Positions 11,185 to 19,797 of a DNA stretch of 64,000 bases are shown piece by piece; the first letter of the stretch is position 1, and each line of letters begins with the position of its first letter. Below the pieces are notes generated by a model. It saw only the letters and a list, made by a program, of their open reading frames with translations, had not been told where the DNA came from and did no database searches. A program made the translations under genes and the position numbers. Source of the stretch: JANJUO01 sp942492935. GTDB lineage: Bacteria > Bacteroidota > Ignavibacteria > Kapaibacteriales > UBA2268. The DNA is taken from the NCBI GenBank assembly GCA_942492935.1, contig OW818654.1:2108001-2172000 (forward strand), in the 5' to 3' direction.

Positions 11185-11808
11185 ATGGAACGAATATTAG
11201 ACATATATAAACTTCCTTACGATGAAGATATTCCTGTAGTTTGTATGGATGAATCACCTAAGCAATTGATTGAAGATGTTGCCTCAACGGCAATGCGAAA
11301 AGGTCAGGAAGCCAGAGTAGATTATGAATATATCAGACATGGAATGGTCAATATTTTCATGGCAAATGAACCTTTGAAAGGTAAAAGATATGTTGAAATA
11401 ACAGAAAGAAAAACCAAAAAAGATTGGGCGATGTTTGTAAAAAAAATAGCAGATGAAATGTATCCGAATGCTAAGAAGATAAGACTTGTAATGGATAATT
11501 TCAAAACGCACGATGCATCAGCCTTATATGAAACGTTTTTTCCAGAAGAAGCCAAAAGAATTTGGGATAGATTTGAGTTTATTTTTACTCCCAAGCATGG
11601 TAGTTGGTTGAATATGGCAGAAATTGAGTTGCACGTACTAAATGGACAATGCTTAAACCGGCACATTTCTACAATAGAAGAGATTAAAAGACAAGTTGAA
11701 TGTTGGGAAAAACATAGGAACAATAAAAACTCTAAAATTGACTGGCAGTTTAAAAATGAAGAGGCCAGAATCAAGTTGAAAAAATTATATCCGTCATTTA
11801 ATGATTAA
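11185..11808 (+). CDS. IS630-family transposase, ORF B (DDE catalytic part)
   Basis: From the first ATG this is 207 residues, but the reading frame is open from the slip site at 11107, so the natural product is probably A-B fused (about 375 residues). Catalytic motifs of the DDE superfamily are visible: CMDESPKQL (first Asp), RLVMDNFKTH (second Asp), and HGSWLNMAEIEL (final Glu). It cuts and joins the element ends at TA dinucleotides. Confidence 0.9.
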   Translation: MERILDIYKLPYDEDIPVVCMDESPKQLIEDVASTAMRKGQEARVDYEYIRHGMVNIFMANEPLKGKRYVEITERKTKKDWAMFVKKIADEMYPNAKKIRLVMDNFKTHDASALYETFFPEEAKRIWDRFEFIFTPKHGSWLNMAEIELHVLNGQCLNRHISTIEEIKRQVECWEKHRNNKNSKIDWQFKNEEARIKLKKLYPSFND

Positions 11809-11880
11809 CATAACACTAGGTTATGGTAAATAAATAATCTATTAAGTAAGTTTGGACTTTGTTACCAGAATTAAAAAGTA

Positions 11881-12507
11881 TTATCTATTTAATAGAACAA
11901 CCCATCTATTTTTTCGTTCGCATTCAATAATAAATATTTCCTTTAACCAAATCATATCAACTTTATTGATTTTTCTGACAATATCAATACACGCATCAAA
12001 ATCACCTAAATTTCTATGAAGTTCAGCAATCATAATGTTCTGATTCAAGTCTGATTGGTCAAGTAATAAGATTAATTTATTACAATTTTCTTTCCACCTT
12101 AATTCATCATTTTCGTCAATGAAAATGTTACTGCCATTTCGAATTCTGTCATTGTATGCCCACCAAATTCTTTGTCTTATGAATAATTCATCTTTCAAAT
12201 TTTCTGCAATACCATCATTCAGAGCTTTATAGTAGTCATCAATTTCGAGAAATTCAGCTTTGTCAACTTTTTGACCGTCTGTATAACTCCATTTGTAAAC
12301 TTCAACATCCTTCAATTTACTCAACCAAACTATTGTGTTACATTTCTTGCATTTTGTAAGGTCAGGAAAATCAGGCATCATAATTGCAATTCTTTTACCA
12401 TCAGAGTATAATTCTGATCCAAAAGTGTTTCCACTACTAATACTATCTTTTTATATTACGTTTTTACAATTTGGACATTTATAATAATAATTAGGACCCG
12501 GTAACAT
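11881..12507 (-). pseudogene. Zinc-ribbon hypothetical protein with in-frame stop
   Basis: The frame starts at ATG 12507 behind GGAGTT and reads MLPGPNYYYKCPNCKNVI, then a TAA at 12451-12453, then continues in the same frame through SGNTFGSELYSDGKRIA to the 166-residue downstream part starting MMPDFPDLTKCKKCNTIVW. CPNC and CKKC form a likely zinc site across the stop, which supports one original gene of about 208 residues. The downstream part may still be made from the ATG at 12381. Function unknown. Confidence 0.7.
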
Positions 12508-12888
12508 ATAACTCCTTTTGAATAATAATTTTAAATTTAATAATAATGCTTTTCAACAATTCCTATCAAATACTGACAAATGTTAATACAAATTTAATGA
12601 TATTTTGCAACTAAAAAAAATGATTTTAACAATTCAGCTGCTTTTAAATAATATAGACTTTTTGATTTTTTTTTAATGTCTTAAAAATTTCTTAGAGAAT
12701 TAATATTTGTTAATTTTGAATTTCCTACTCCACAAACAACATCCTTGTTGTTCAATGATAATTTGTTCTGTAGATTGTTACAATCGACTTACATACAGCA
12801 TCAGTTGTAACAAGTGACGGAACGGAAAAAATATTTTTCCCCACCAACAATTTCCAAACAATAAATTAATATTGTTTTTCATTAATTT
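12508..12888. other. Intergenic stretch with a dispersed-repeat copy
   Basis: No gene is seen. 12789-12855 resembles the repeat at 15844-15937 (TACATACA, then GTGACGG, then the near-palindrome GGAAAAAATATTTTTCC at 12824-12840, then CAACAATTTCC). The rest is AT-rich. Confidence 0.4.
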
Positions 12889-12981
12889 AAGCATTCGTAA
12901 CCAAGCCCCAGATTGGTTACGTTAAATAAACGTTAAGATAACTAAGCAGGGGCTTAGTTTCCAGAATTGAAATAAATGCTT
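12889..12981 (-). repeat. Palindromic dispersed repeat, copy 2
   Basis: On the minus strand: AAGCATT outer arm, CTGGAAACTAAGCCCC, a variable AT-rich middle, GGGGCTTGGTTACG, AATGCTT outer arm. Inner arms are shared with copies 1 and 3, while the outer arms match each other only within the copy. The first outer arm coincides with codons of the rarA fragment at 12982-13095. The arrangement is attC-like in shape but lacks the classical core boxes. Confidence 0.7.
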
Positions 12982-13095
12982 TTAACCAGCTACTTGATCT
13001 ATGTTTTTGGGTTTTACTCTATCAGCAAGAGGTGAATTTAAATTTACTTTATCAATTTTCGGTTGTTCGATATTATCAGCAAATAATCCAGACAT
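12982..13095 (-). pseudogene. rarA: RarA/MgsA N-terminal fragment
   Basis: 37 residues after GGAAAAATT ATG: MSGLFADN, then SPLADRVKPKNIDQVAG and a TAA. This is the start of the RarA (MgsA) recombination-factor ATPase, normally over 400 residues, where PLAxRxRPxxxxxxxGQ precedes the AAA+ core. After the TAA the frame reads KHLF, as expected if GQKHL had lost its Gln codon (CAA to TAA). Everything beyond is replaced by the palindromic repeat, so the gene is a 5' fragment. Confidence 0.75.
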
Positions 13096-13205
13096 AATTT
13101 TTCCTATTTACTATAAATATATTCATATTTGAGTATTGGGTCATTCAGTTTATTATAATTAACTTGTTCAACAATATTCCCATAGTTGTCATATTTGTAT
13201 GTAAT

Positions 13206-13946
13206 TTAAATAGAGAAATCTACATACTCAATTTCATTTCCATTACTGTCATATTTGTAGATTTGTTTATTTGTTAATTCATTTCTTTTGTATGAAGCTC
13301 TCTCAATTTTATTTCCCATTTTATCATATTTACAAGTATATTTACCACCTTTCGAGCCATTTTCATTCCATACTTCCTCAATTTGATTTCCATTGCTGTC
13401 ATATTTGTACATTATTTTATACTCTATCGAGCCATTACTACCGTAACCGACTAACTCAATATGATTTCCATTACTGTCATATTTGTAGATAAATTTCCAA
13501 CTTATCGAGCCATCCCATTCGTAATCAACATCCTCAATCTTCTTGCTATTTTTGTCATATTTGTAGAAATTTTTACTATATAACGTGCCATCTTGATTGT
13601 AAGTAACATTCTCAATATTATTACCATTACTGTCATATTTGTAGATTATTTTTCTATCTCTTTCCCAAGCCACAATCTTCTTACCATTACTGTCATATTC
13701 GTAAATCGATCGATCAAATATGTTGCCATCTTCTCTGTAACGGACATCCTCAATTATATTTCCATTGGTGTCATATTTAAAGCTCATACCTTCTTTTTTT
13801 GAATTTTGATCCACTTTGCCAAATTTATAACTGTATTGATATTTGATACAACTTGTGAAGCCTCCCTTTACTTTCTCAGGTAGTTCAGCTTTTGCAACAA
13901 GTACAGAACATAAATAAATACTTATTAATAGTAATCTGAATAGCAT
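13206..13946 (-). CDS. Secreted tandem-repeat protein (KYDSNGN repeats)
   Basis: 246 residues with a signal peptide (MLFRLLLISIYLCSVLVAKA). The rest is about eight copies of a 20-25-residue unit built on YKYDSNGNxIExV, similar in style to RHS/YD-type or YwqK/MORN-like repeats. Export to the periplasm or surface is likely; no catalytic domain or T9SS tail is present. It is followed by the rarA fragment and palindromic repeat copy 2. The role is unknown. Confidence 0.75.
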   Translation of the reverse strand: MLFRLLLISIYLCSVLVAKAELPEKVKGGFTSCIKYQYSYKFGKVDQNSKKEGMSFKYDTNGNIIEDVRYREDGNIFDRSIYEYDSNGKKIVAWERDRKIIYKYDSNGNNIENVTYNQDGTLYSKNFYKYDKNSKKIEDVDYEWDGSISWKFIYKYDSNGNHIELVGYGSNGSIEYKIMYKYDSNGNQIEEVWNENGSKGGKYTCKYDKMGNKIERASYKRNELTNKQIYKYDSNGNEIEYVDFSI

Positions 13947-14124
13947 GAGAACCCCTCATTTTCAATTTAAAAAGTAAACATTTACTTTTACAAAATTAAT
14001 TAATAAATTGAATAATAACTATTGATTTTTTTTTGTGAATTTCATCTCATAGAGAAAAATCCCTTTTTTTCTGGATTATTCAATATATTCAGTAATATAT
14101 TTGGTCAATTACCAATTTTTTTTT

Positions 14125-14212
14125 CAAACTCTTAACCAAGTCCCAGCTTGGTTACGATTAAAAATGTAAAGGTTATTAAAATGTGGATTTTTTTACCAGT
14201 GTTGCAAATTTG
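14125..14212 (-). repeat. Palindromic dispersed repeat, copy 3
   Basis: Immediately past the stop of the minus-strand gene at 14231. It carries the shared arms (on the minus strand CTGGTAAA, later GGGACTTGGTTAAGAG) and a nested hairpin CCAAG-TCCCAG-CTTGG. The outer flanks CAAATTTG and GAGTTTG are again roughly complementary. Confidence 0.65.
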
Positions 14213-14230
14213 TTTCTCTTTTGAAATAAG

Positions 14231-14740
14231 TTATGATATTTGTTTTGAAAAATTGAGTCTAACTTGGTCACTTAAGCGAAGCCAATCATTCAAAATTATT
14301 ATAGCATTATTAAGCAAAATATAATTTCTTGAAATATCAACTTGATAATTTCCATTGAATTTGCCGCCGTGAAAAAGATTGTTTCGTATGTCGCGAATCG
14401 AAAGGCTTATTTTGTTAATTTCAGGGTCTTCGGAATTGAAAATTCTGTCTCTCCAACCAAGTTGACCATTATCAATCATTTGAATTTTTGGAGGATTTTT
14501 AATAAGGTAGTCAACCGCTTGTCTTAATTCTTTATTATTATTTTTGTCAAATGTATCTCTTATAGAAGCAATAAATGTATCCCAGTTTGCAAAAACTTTG
14601 TCTATGTTACCTGAAGTAAAATTCGAAGCTTTTAATGCACACTCAAATCTTGAAAAAGTTATAAAAAATTCCAGAATTAAAGTCTGACCTTCTATTGTAA
14701 TTGACTTGTTTAACCTGTCAATAAATGTTTTTGTTATCAT
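14231..14740 (-). CDS. HEPN-like hypothetical protein
   Basis: 169 residues, soluble. Near the C-terminus SIRDIRNNLFHGGKF contains the R-x4-H pattern (RNNLFH) of HEPN domains, and the surrounding alpha-helical layout fits. HEPN proteins are often RNases or their decayed relatives in toxin-antitoxin and defence contexts; no partner nucleotidyltransferase is adjacent. The Met at 14740 follows TTTAAAAGAAGAAAAAATC, a purine-rich leader. It is flanked by dispersed repeats, which suggests cassette-like gain. Confidence 0.65.
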   Translation of the reverse strand: MITKTFIDRLNKSITIEGQTLILEFFITFSRFECALKASNFTSGNIDKVFANWDTFIASIRDTFDKNNNKELRQAVDYLIKNPPKIQMIDNGQLGWRDRIFNSEDPEINKISLSIRDIRNNLFHGGKFNGNYQVDISRNYILLNNAIIILNDWLRLSDQVRLNFSKQIS

Positions 14741-14908
14741 TGATTTTTTCTTCTTTTAAAATGGTATATAAATCATTAATTTACGAACTGAGCTTTTGAT
14801 AGAATTTTATTAACTTTCATAACCTGAACAGGTGTTTATGTGAATGTAGGTTTTCTATTTCGTATAACTACTCAAAAGACACATTTTTAATTAATTTCAA
14901 TTTCCCTT

Positions 14909-14960
14909 CCACCTACCTACATCTTATCAGCAAGTGGCATTACAAAATTAGAAGAAAAAT
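14909..14960 (-). repeat. ~50-bp dispersed repeat (family B)
   Basis: Contains CACCTACCTACATC, then CAGCAAGTGGCATTACAAAA. Related copies lie at 12789-12855, 15844-15937, 52679-52727 and 56545-56594, all beside minus-strand accessory genes. This copy and the one at 15844 bracket the gene at 14988 in the same orientation. Confidence 0.6.
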
Positions 14961-14987
14961 TAAAAAATTACAGCTATTTTAATTATA

Positions 14988-15707
14988 TTACTCTTCATTG
15001 TATTTTTGACCAATCTTTTTAATATGTGGTGTAATTTCCTTAAAAAAGACTCTAATTAATAACTCAATTTCGTCTGACACTTTTTTAAATTCAATCTTCT
15101 TATTTTGGACAAACTCATCAGTAATGCGTTTGTAAAAAAACTTGTATTTCTCTAATTCCTTATCATTATCAAAATCGAGTACAATATAAAATCCTTGAAT
15201 ATCATCAAGTTCTTTTTCATAGTAAGAATTTGAATGTGCAATTTTATTCCTTATACACCTATACTTTTGGACAAATTTATCAATGTTTTTCATTGAAGTG
15301 CTTAAAGTAGTACCTTTAATTTTGTCATTTTGAATAATTGTTGATTCTTTGCATTCCTTCTCAGGCAATCCAATCTCGAAAACTACATTTGTAAACCGTA
15401 ATACTCTATCAAATATTGATGTAATCCTTAGATAAAAATTCTCAAGAATAAACACAATATAATCATGTCTATTCATTGATGATCTTTTTTTGATTTTATA
15501 TCCTGATAACATTTCAATAGAATAATTAATTTGGTCCAAACACTCTGTTATATTACTTGCTGACAACAAAACATCAATATTATATTTCTCAAAGGATGTT
15601 TGTTTAGTAAAAATCTTGCCAATTTCCTGTTGAGATAAATAATTTCGCATTATTGGTAACAAGAATTTAAAAAAATCTAAATCTTCAAATCTATTTAATG
15701 TTTTCAT
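14988..15707 (-). CDS. HEPN-like hypothetical protein
   Basis: 239 residues, soluble. Residues around 155 read YRCIRNKIAHSNSYYEKE, with RNKIAH matching the HEPN R-x4-H pattern; the length and helical character fit the large HEPN families of mobile regions. It may be an abortive-infection or accessory RNase protein, but no partner gene is evident. Direct copies of a ~50-bp repeat sit on each side (14909-14960 and 15844-15937), so the gene looks like a mobile cassette. Confidence 0.65.
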   Translation of the reverse strand: MKTLNRFEDLDFFKFLLPIMRNYLSQQEIGKIFTKQTSFEKYNIDVLLSASNITECLDQINYSIEMLSGYKIKKRSSMNRHDYIVFILENFYLRITSIFDRVLRFTNVVFEIGLPEKECKESTIIQNDKIKGTTLSTSMKNIDKFVQKYRCIRNKIAHSNSYYEKELDDIQGFYIVLDFDNDKELEKYKFFYKRITDEFVQNKKIEFKKVSDEIELLIRVFFKEITPHIKKIGQKYNEE

Positions 15708-15843
15708 TTTCAGTTATGACTAAGTCCATTTTTTAAGTTAATAACAACATGTTTCCACATAAACTCACTAGTTTCACTAAATTATTTTTCTTATCATTAG
15801 TTTTAATTCCTACAATTTTGCGAAACGAAGTTAGTTTTTCCCA

Positions 15844-15937
15844 ACACCTACATACATCTTCTCAGCAAATGGCATTACAAATATAAGAAAGAAATTACCA
15901 AATGAAAAAAATATTTTTCCAAACCTACAATTTCTTC
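15844..15937 (-). repeat. ~50-90-bp dispersed repeat (family B)
   Basis: Begins CACCTACATACATC, continues CAGCAAATGGCATTACAAA and ends with AAAAAAATATTTTTCC and a CCTACAATTTC motif shared with 12789-12855. It lies upstream of the gene at 14988-15707 (minus strand). Confidence 0.6.
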
Positions 15938-16067
15938 ACATTAAAATATATCTGTTTTCGTTACTTTGCTTGTCTTTGAATTAAAAAATTGATAGCATTA
16001 CACATAGATTTTCGTTTTCATTTCAAAAAATAACTTGCTTGATTTCAGATACTGTAGACCATAGCTC

Positions 16068-16660
16068 AAAATTTCTATATACTGAAAATGGCTTATATTC
16101 AAGATTTCTAATCTATTATATGAACAACATTATGGATATGGAAATTTCAAACAGTTATAAACTGGTTTAAAACTCAAAAGACATATTTGAGAATTTAGGG
16201 AATAAAACCCAATTTTAAGTTTCAAGCCCTAAAATTAACCAGAATTACAAGAAATGGTGTTGAGAGGTGAAGTAACAAAGTTTGCGGAATTGAAAGAACT
16301 AAAAAAAAATACAAATTTGTAAGGATTTCAGATAGATTTCAGAAAAATTCTCGGGACTTTTGTTTGAGGTAAGTACAAGGAAAGTCCAGAAAATCGCTTT
16401 CAAATTCTAATGTAAGTCCAAGATTTGTCTTAGGTTTGTATATCAAAACGGCATTTTTGCACGTAATTTTGTCTGAACCTTGTCCCGAATTGTCTGAACG
16501 TTGTCCACGATTGTTGACGCTTGTTCACGATTGTTGACGTTTGTTCACGATTGTTGACGCTTTTTCACGATGGTACAGCAAATTGAATTTGCACAGAAAT
16601 AAAGGGAAAAATCTATTGATTTATGAAGAAAAATAGTAGAAATTATTGGATAAATTCAAT
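16068..16660 (+). repeat. Long direct repeat A flanking the nos cluster
   Basis: About 0.6 kb alignable by eye with 24640-25310 in the same orientation. Shared blocks include ACTGAAAATGGCTTA, GGTGAAGTAAC, GAACTAAAAAAAA, TTCTCGGGACTTTTGTTTG, GGCATTTTTGCACGTAA and three 20-bp tandem units (16501-16560, TTGTTCACGATTGTTGACGC type). This copy lacks about 90 bp of the coding remnant kept in copy B and has a frame-breaking deletion near the gene start equivalent. Confidence 0.85.
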
Positions 16661-16960
16661 AGTAATTTCCAAATTTTCTTTAAAAAAGATAGGAAATTTT
16701 ACAATTATTACAACCCACTCATACAATTTGAAAATCTCAAGATAAAAGCATTTATTCATTTCTTTTGTATCTAAAACTATTTGCCAAGTGTTATGAAGTT
16801 CAACAAAATTTGTATTTTTTGTTTATCATTCAAAACTTACAAAGATAAATCATATAGAATTTCAATATGAACAATTTTCTTCACCTGGTTAAATATGTAG
16901 AAAGCAATAGCTAATGATTCATAAAATTCTGGATTTTCATTTCTGAATAATTCTTGGTTG
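16661..16960. other. Intergenic, nothing recognised
   Basis: AT-rich DNA between direct repeat A and the end of nosY. I see no gene and no strong hairpin; the nos transcript should end here. Confidence 0.4.
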
Positions 16961-17746
16961 TTAGAAATCTTTTCTTTGGATTTTTAATTTAATTAGGAGA
17001 ATTATAGTTGAATACCAAAATATCAATGATAAAATTGCCGTTATAATCCCAATTGAAGTACCGAAGAATTTCTTAAATACAGCTCCTGTGTAACCCAGAA
17101 TTGAAGCACTTTCAAAATTTAAAAGTACCATTATTCTTGTTAAATCTATAGGATTTAACATACTTAAGAAAATTGAAAGTTTTTCTAAAGGATATTCTTT
17201 AAAGAAAACAATAATGCTTAGAATTAGTCCATCATAAAGAATTGCTACACATAACCAGAAAAGTATTGTCCAACCAAATCCTTTAATTCTATCATCAAAT
17301 AAAATTCCCAGATAAAAAGAAACTGCTGAGAATATTAGTGTGAGAAATACTCCACATAGTGCTAATAATCCAAGCCCAGCCAAACTTTCATTGCTTGTTG
17401 CAGTAAATATTAAGGGTAAGATTCCGATTAGAAAACCGATAGTGAGCATTGATGTATGTGAAACAAGAATACTAAATATTATTTTACTTCTTTTGATAGG
17501 CATAGCAAGCAATATTTGAATTAATTCACGTGAGTTGTAATAATACATTACTCCACTAACTGAACCAATCAATGGTATAATTAAAATTGAAAAATTCATC
17601 GTACCTATGACCGCTTTTGATGAATCACCAGTAAAATATATGAAAGATAAACTTGTTGCAATGAAAAAAATTGGATAAAACAGTATCCAAATACTTCTTC
17701 GTAAATCGTGTATACAATACTTGAAAATATTAAATGCTGTGTTCAT
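16961..17746 (-). CDS. nosY: NosY-type ABC-2 permease for nitrous oxide reductase maturation
   Basis: 261 residues with about six hydrophobic segments (e.g. IWILFYPIFFIATSLSFIY, ILIIPLIGSVSGVMYY, the C-terminal IIGIITAILSLIFWYSTIIL). It is the membrane part of the NosDFY transporter-like machine that supports copper centre assembly in NosZ. Its start overlaps the end of nosF by 17 bases, so the two are translationally coupled. It is the last gene of the nos operon and ends near direct repeat A. Assignment rests on the nosDFY order. Confidence 0.9.
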   Translation of the reverse strand: MNTAFNIFKYCIHDLRRSIWILFYPIFFIATSLSFIYFTGDSSKAVIGTMNFSILIIPLIGSVSGVMYYYNSRELIQILLAMPIKRSKIIFSILVSHTSMLTIGFLIGILPLIFTATSNESLAGLGLLALCGVFLTLIFSAVSFYLGILFDDRIKGFGWTILFWLCVAILYDGLILSIIVFFKEYPLEKLSIFLSMLNPIDLTRIMVLLNFESASILGYTGAVFKKFFGTSIGIITAILSLIFWYSTIILLIKLKIQRKDF

Positions 17747-18437
17747 AATTATTTACCTTTTCCGCAATTATTTCATCTAAATTCTTTCCATTAGCTTTCA
17801 ATGATTTTACATTTTCGTTTATAATGATATTCCCATTTATCAAATACACAATATCATCAGCTATGTCTTCAATTTCATTCAGTAGATGTGTAACTATAAT
17901 AATTGTTTTGCCTGAATTTTTTAAATCTATTAATGTATTTTTAAATGTTATTCTTGTATGTGGGTCTAAACCAACACTTGGTTCATCTGCAATAATAATA
18001 TCAAAGTCGAACATAATTCCGAGAATAGTGTTGATTTTTTGCTTTGTACCACCAGATAATTGCTTGAATTTTTTCTTCAAATGTGGAGTTAATTGGTATG
18101 TTTCATAATAATATTCTAAATTCGGTGTATGATTACGAAGCGAACAAATTGTATTGATTAATTCATAAACTTTGGAATTTTCTGGAAAATTTACATTCTG
18201 TGAAATGTAGCCAATTTTTCCTTTGTATTCAATTTGATTTTTGATACTTTTATTGTCTATTTTAATATCACCGGTGTCTAACATTATCATTCCTAATATA
18301 GCTTTTACCATTGTGGTTTTTCCTGAGCCATTTGGACCAGATAAGGCAGTAATTTTTCCAGATTCAAATGAAACAGAAACATTTTTTAACACTTGAACAG
18401 AATTATAGGATTTGCATATTTGTTGTATTTCAATCAC
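17730..18437 (-). CDS. nosF: NosF ABC ATPase
   Basis: 235 residues with a complete ATPase core: Walker A GPNGSGKTTMVK near residue 34, the Q-loop at ISQNVNFPE, signature LSGGTKQK, Walker B IIIADEPSVGLDP and switch His in TIIIVTHLL. It energises NosD and NosY in copper-centre maturation. It overlaps nosD by 4 bases and nosY by 17, typical of a tightly coupled operon. Confidence 0.93.
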   Translation of the reverse strand: MIEIQQICKSYNSVQVLKNVSVSFESGKITALSGPNGSGKTTMVKAILGMIMLDTGDIKIDNKSIKNQIEYKGKIGYISQNVNFPENSKVYELINTICSLRNHTPNLEYYYETYQLTPHLKKKFKQLSGGTKQKINTILGIMFDFDIIIADEPSVGLDPHTRITFKNTLIDLKNSGKTIIIVTHLLNEIEDIADDIVYLINGNIIINENVKSLKANGKNLDEIIAEKVNNYEHSI

Positions 18438-19774
18438 CTTTTTATTTCCTCCATTAATGGCTGTTCATCACTCAAATAGCTTGGAGTTACAGTTGGTGCA
18501 ATTTTTTCCAACAAATCCATTATATTCATAAATAGACTTCTGATAAGTAAAATTGCCTCCGGTGATTTTTGTACAAGATAACTATATAAACTCATTGGCT
18601 TATGGGCAACATCACCAATACCATCTTTATTCAAATCGTAACCTGAATATCCCGACCAATAATTTTTGACAATTTTACTATTAAAACGACTTGAATTAGT
18701 GGTAAATTCAAATGAATTGATTTTGAAATTATTCAATGTAATTGTATTATCATAGCAACTACTAACCATTTTAACAGCCCATCCATTGTATTCGAAATTA
18801 TTTTCTTTTATCATCATATTACTTGTTCCTTCAGCATATATGCCAATAGTATTTTTAGAAAAAAGATTTCCTGAAATAGTACCATCTTTTATTTCTTTTA
18901 ATAATAATCCATAAGAAGCTGAACCTTTATTTTCAATAAAACGATTTTTGTACATATTAATATGTTTTGAAAACATAACAGCAACACCTGCACCATTGTG
19001 TTTGAATAGATTTGAAATATAAGTTGTGTTGTGAGAAAACATAAAATGCAAGCCATATCTCAAATTATTATATGATTTATTATACATGATTTTACTATCT
19101 TCTGTAAATTCCAAATAAATGCCGTCTCTATGCTTTGCAACTATGTTATTGTATATGTACATTCTTTTGCAATTCCAAAGATGAATCGCATTTCCAGAGT
19201 TTGCTTCACTAATAGCTCTCCCAATAATTTTATTATATTCAATCAAACAATCTGTGGATTTCTTTAAATATATCGCAAAAAAGCAATTCATAAACGTACA
19301 TTTTCTTATTGTCAGAAATTTTGATGATTCACTCAATATTGCTGAATAATCATCTATATAGCTTTTTCCAGTGTTTGCTATGGTTAAACCTGAAATTGTA
19401 ACACTATCAGATTTTATGATTAAAATCGTTCCCTTATTTCCACCATTTAAGATTGCATTTTCATTCGATAACAAAGTAATTTTTTTTGAGATTACAAATC
19501 TGCTAACATTGTATGTACCTTTCGATAATAGAATTGTATCGCCAGATTTTGATTGTTGGTATGCCTTTTGAATTGGATTAAAATCTTTTGAGGGATTTAT
19601 TTTATAGATAGCAGATTCTGTATTGCAAACAAACATTAAAATTAAACATGAAAGCAAAGGCAATCTAAATAGACTTGAATTTAATAAATAATTACTTCTA
19701 ACAGAAATATTAAATTTGCTTGGATTTTGATTTGGGGTGCAAATTCCATTATCAATTAAATTACTTTTAGTCAT
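18434..19774 (-). CDS. nosD: NosD, periplasmic right-handed beta-helix maturation protein
   Basis: 446 residues. A hydrophobic segment at about residues 33-52 (LFRLPLLSCLILMFVCNTES) serves as an N-terminal export signal after an unusually long leader, so a later start is possible. The body is a series of short beta-helix rungs (NAIHLWNCKRMYIYNN, DGIYLEF, YGLHFMFSHN, GIYAEGTSNMMIKENNF), and NYWSGYSGYDLNKDGIGD is typical of NosD. Together with NosF and NosY it supplies copper/sulfur to NosZ. It follows the NosL fusion by 23 bases. Confidence 0.93.
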   Translation of the reverse strand: MTKSNLIDNGICTPNQNPSKFNISVRSNYLLNSSLFRLPLLSCLILMFVCNTESAIYKINPSKDFNPIQKAYQQSKSGDTILLSKGTYNVSRFVISKKITLLSNENAILNGGNKGTILIIKSDSVTISGLTIANTGKSYIDDYSAILSESSKFLTIRKCTFMNCFFAIYLKKSTDCLIEYNKIIGRAISEANSGNAIHLWNCKRMYIYNNIVAKHRDGIYLEFTEDSKIMYNKSYNNLRYGLHFMFSHNTTYISNLFKHNGAGVAVMFSKHINMYKNRFIENKGSASYGLLLKEIKDGTISGNLFSKNTIGIYAEGTSNMMIKENNFEYNGWAVKMVSSCYDNTITLNNFKINSFEFTTNSSRFNSKIVKNYWSGYSGYDLNKDGIGDVAHKPMSLYSYLVQKSPEAILLIRSLFMNIMDLLEKIAPTVTPSYLSDEQPLMEEIKR

Positions 19775-19797
19775 ATAGATTGCCTTGCTTTACATTA

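Larger units (their letters stand above)
10596..11816 (+). mobile_element. IS630-family insertion sequence (1221 bp)
   Basis: Ends are the inverted repeats GTGTTATGTTAAT (10596) and ATTAACATAACAC (to 11816), flanked on both sides by TA (10594-10595, 11817-11818), the target duplication of the IS630/Tc1 group. It carries one transposase in two overlapping phases. It interrupts a dispersed palindromic repeat, so it arrived after that repeat. The element looks complete and possibly active. Confidence 0.9.
10573..11877 (-). repeat. Palindromic dispersed repeat, copy 1, split by the IS
   Basis: Left part 10573-10595 and right part 11817-11877 together match the repeats at 12889-12981 and 14125-14212: TTACCAAGCCC at one end and GGACTTTGTTACCAG at the other. 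The IS630-like element is inserted at a TA in its hairpin. Like the other copies it sits just past the stop of a minus-strand gene (11881-12507). Confidence 0.7.

Noticed and set aside
11284..11774. Long minus-strand frames opposite the IS630 transposase
   Set aside because: Antisense shadows of the transposase; all family motifs are on the plus strand.
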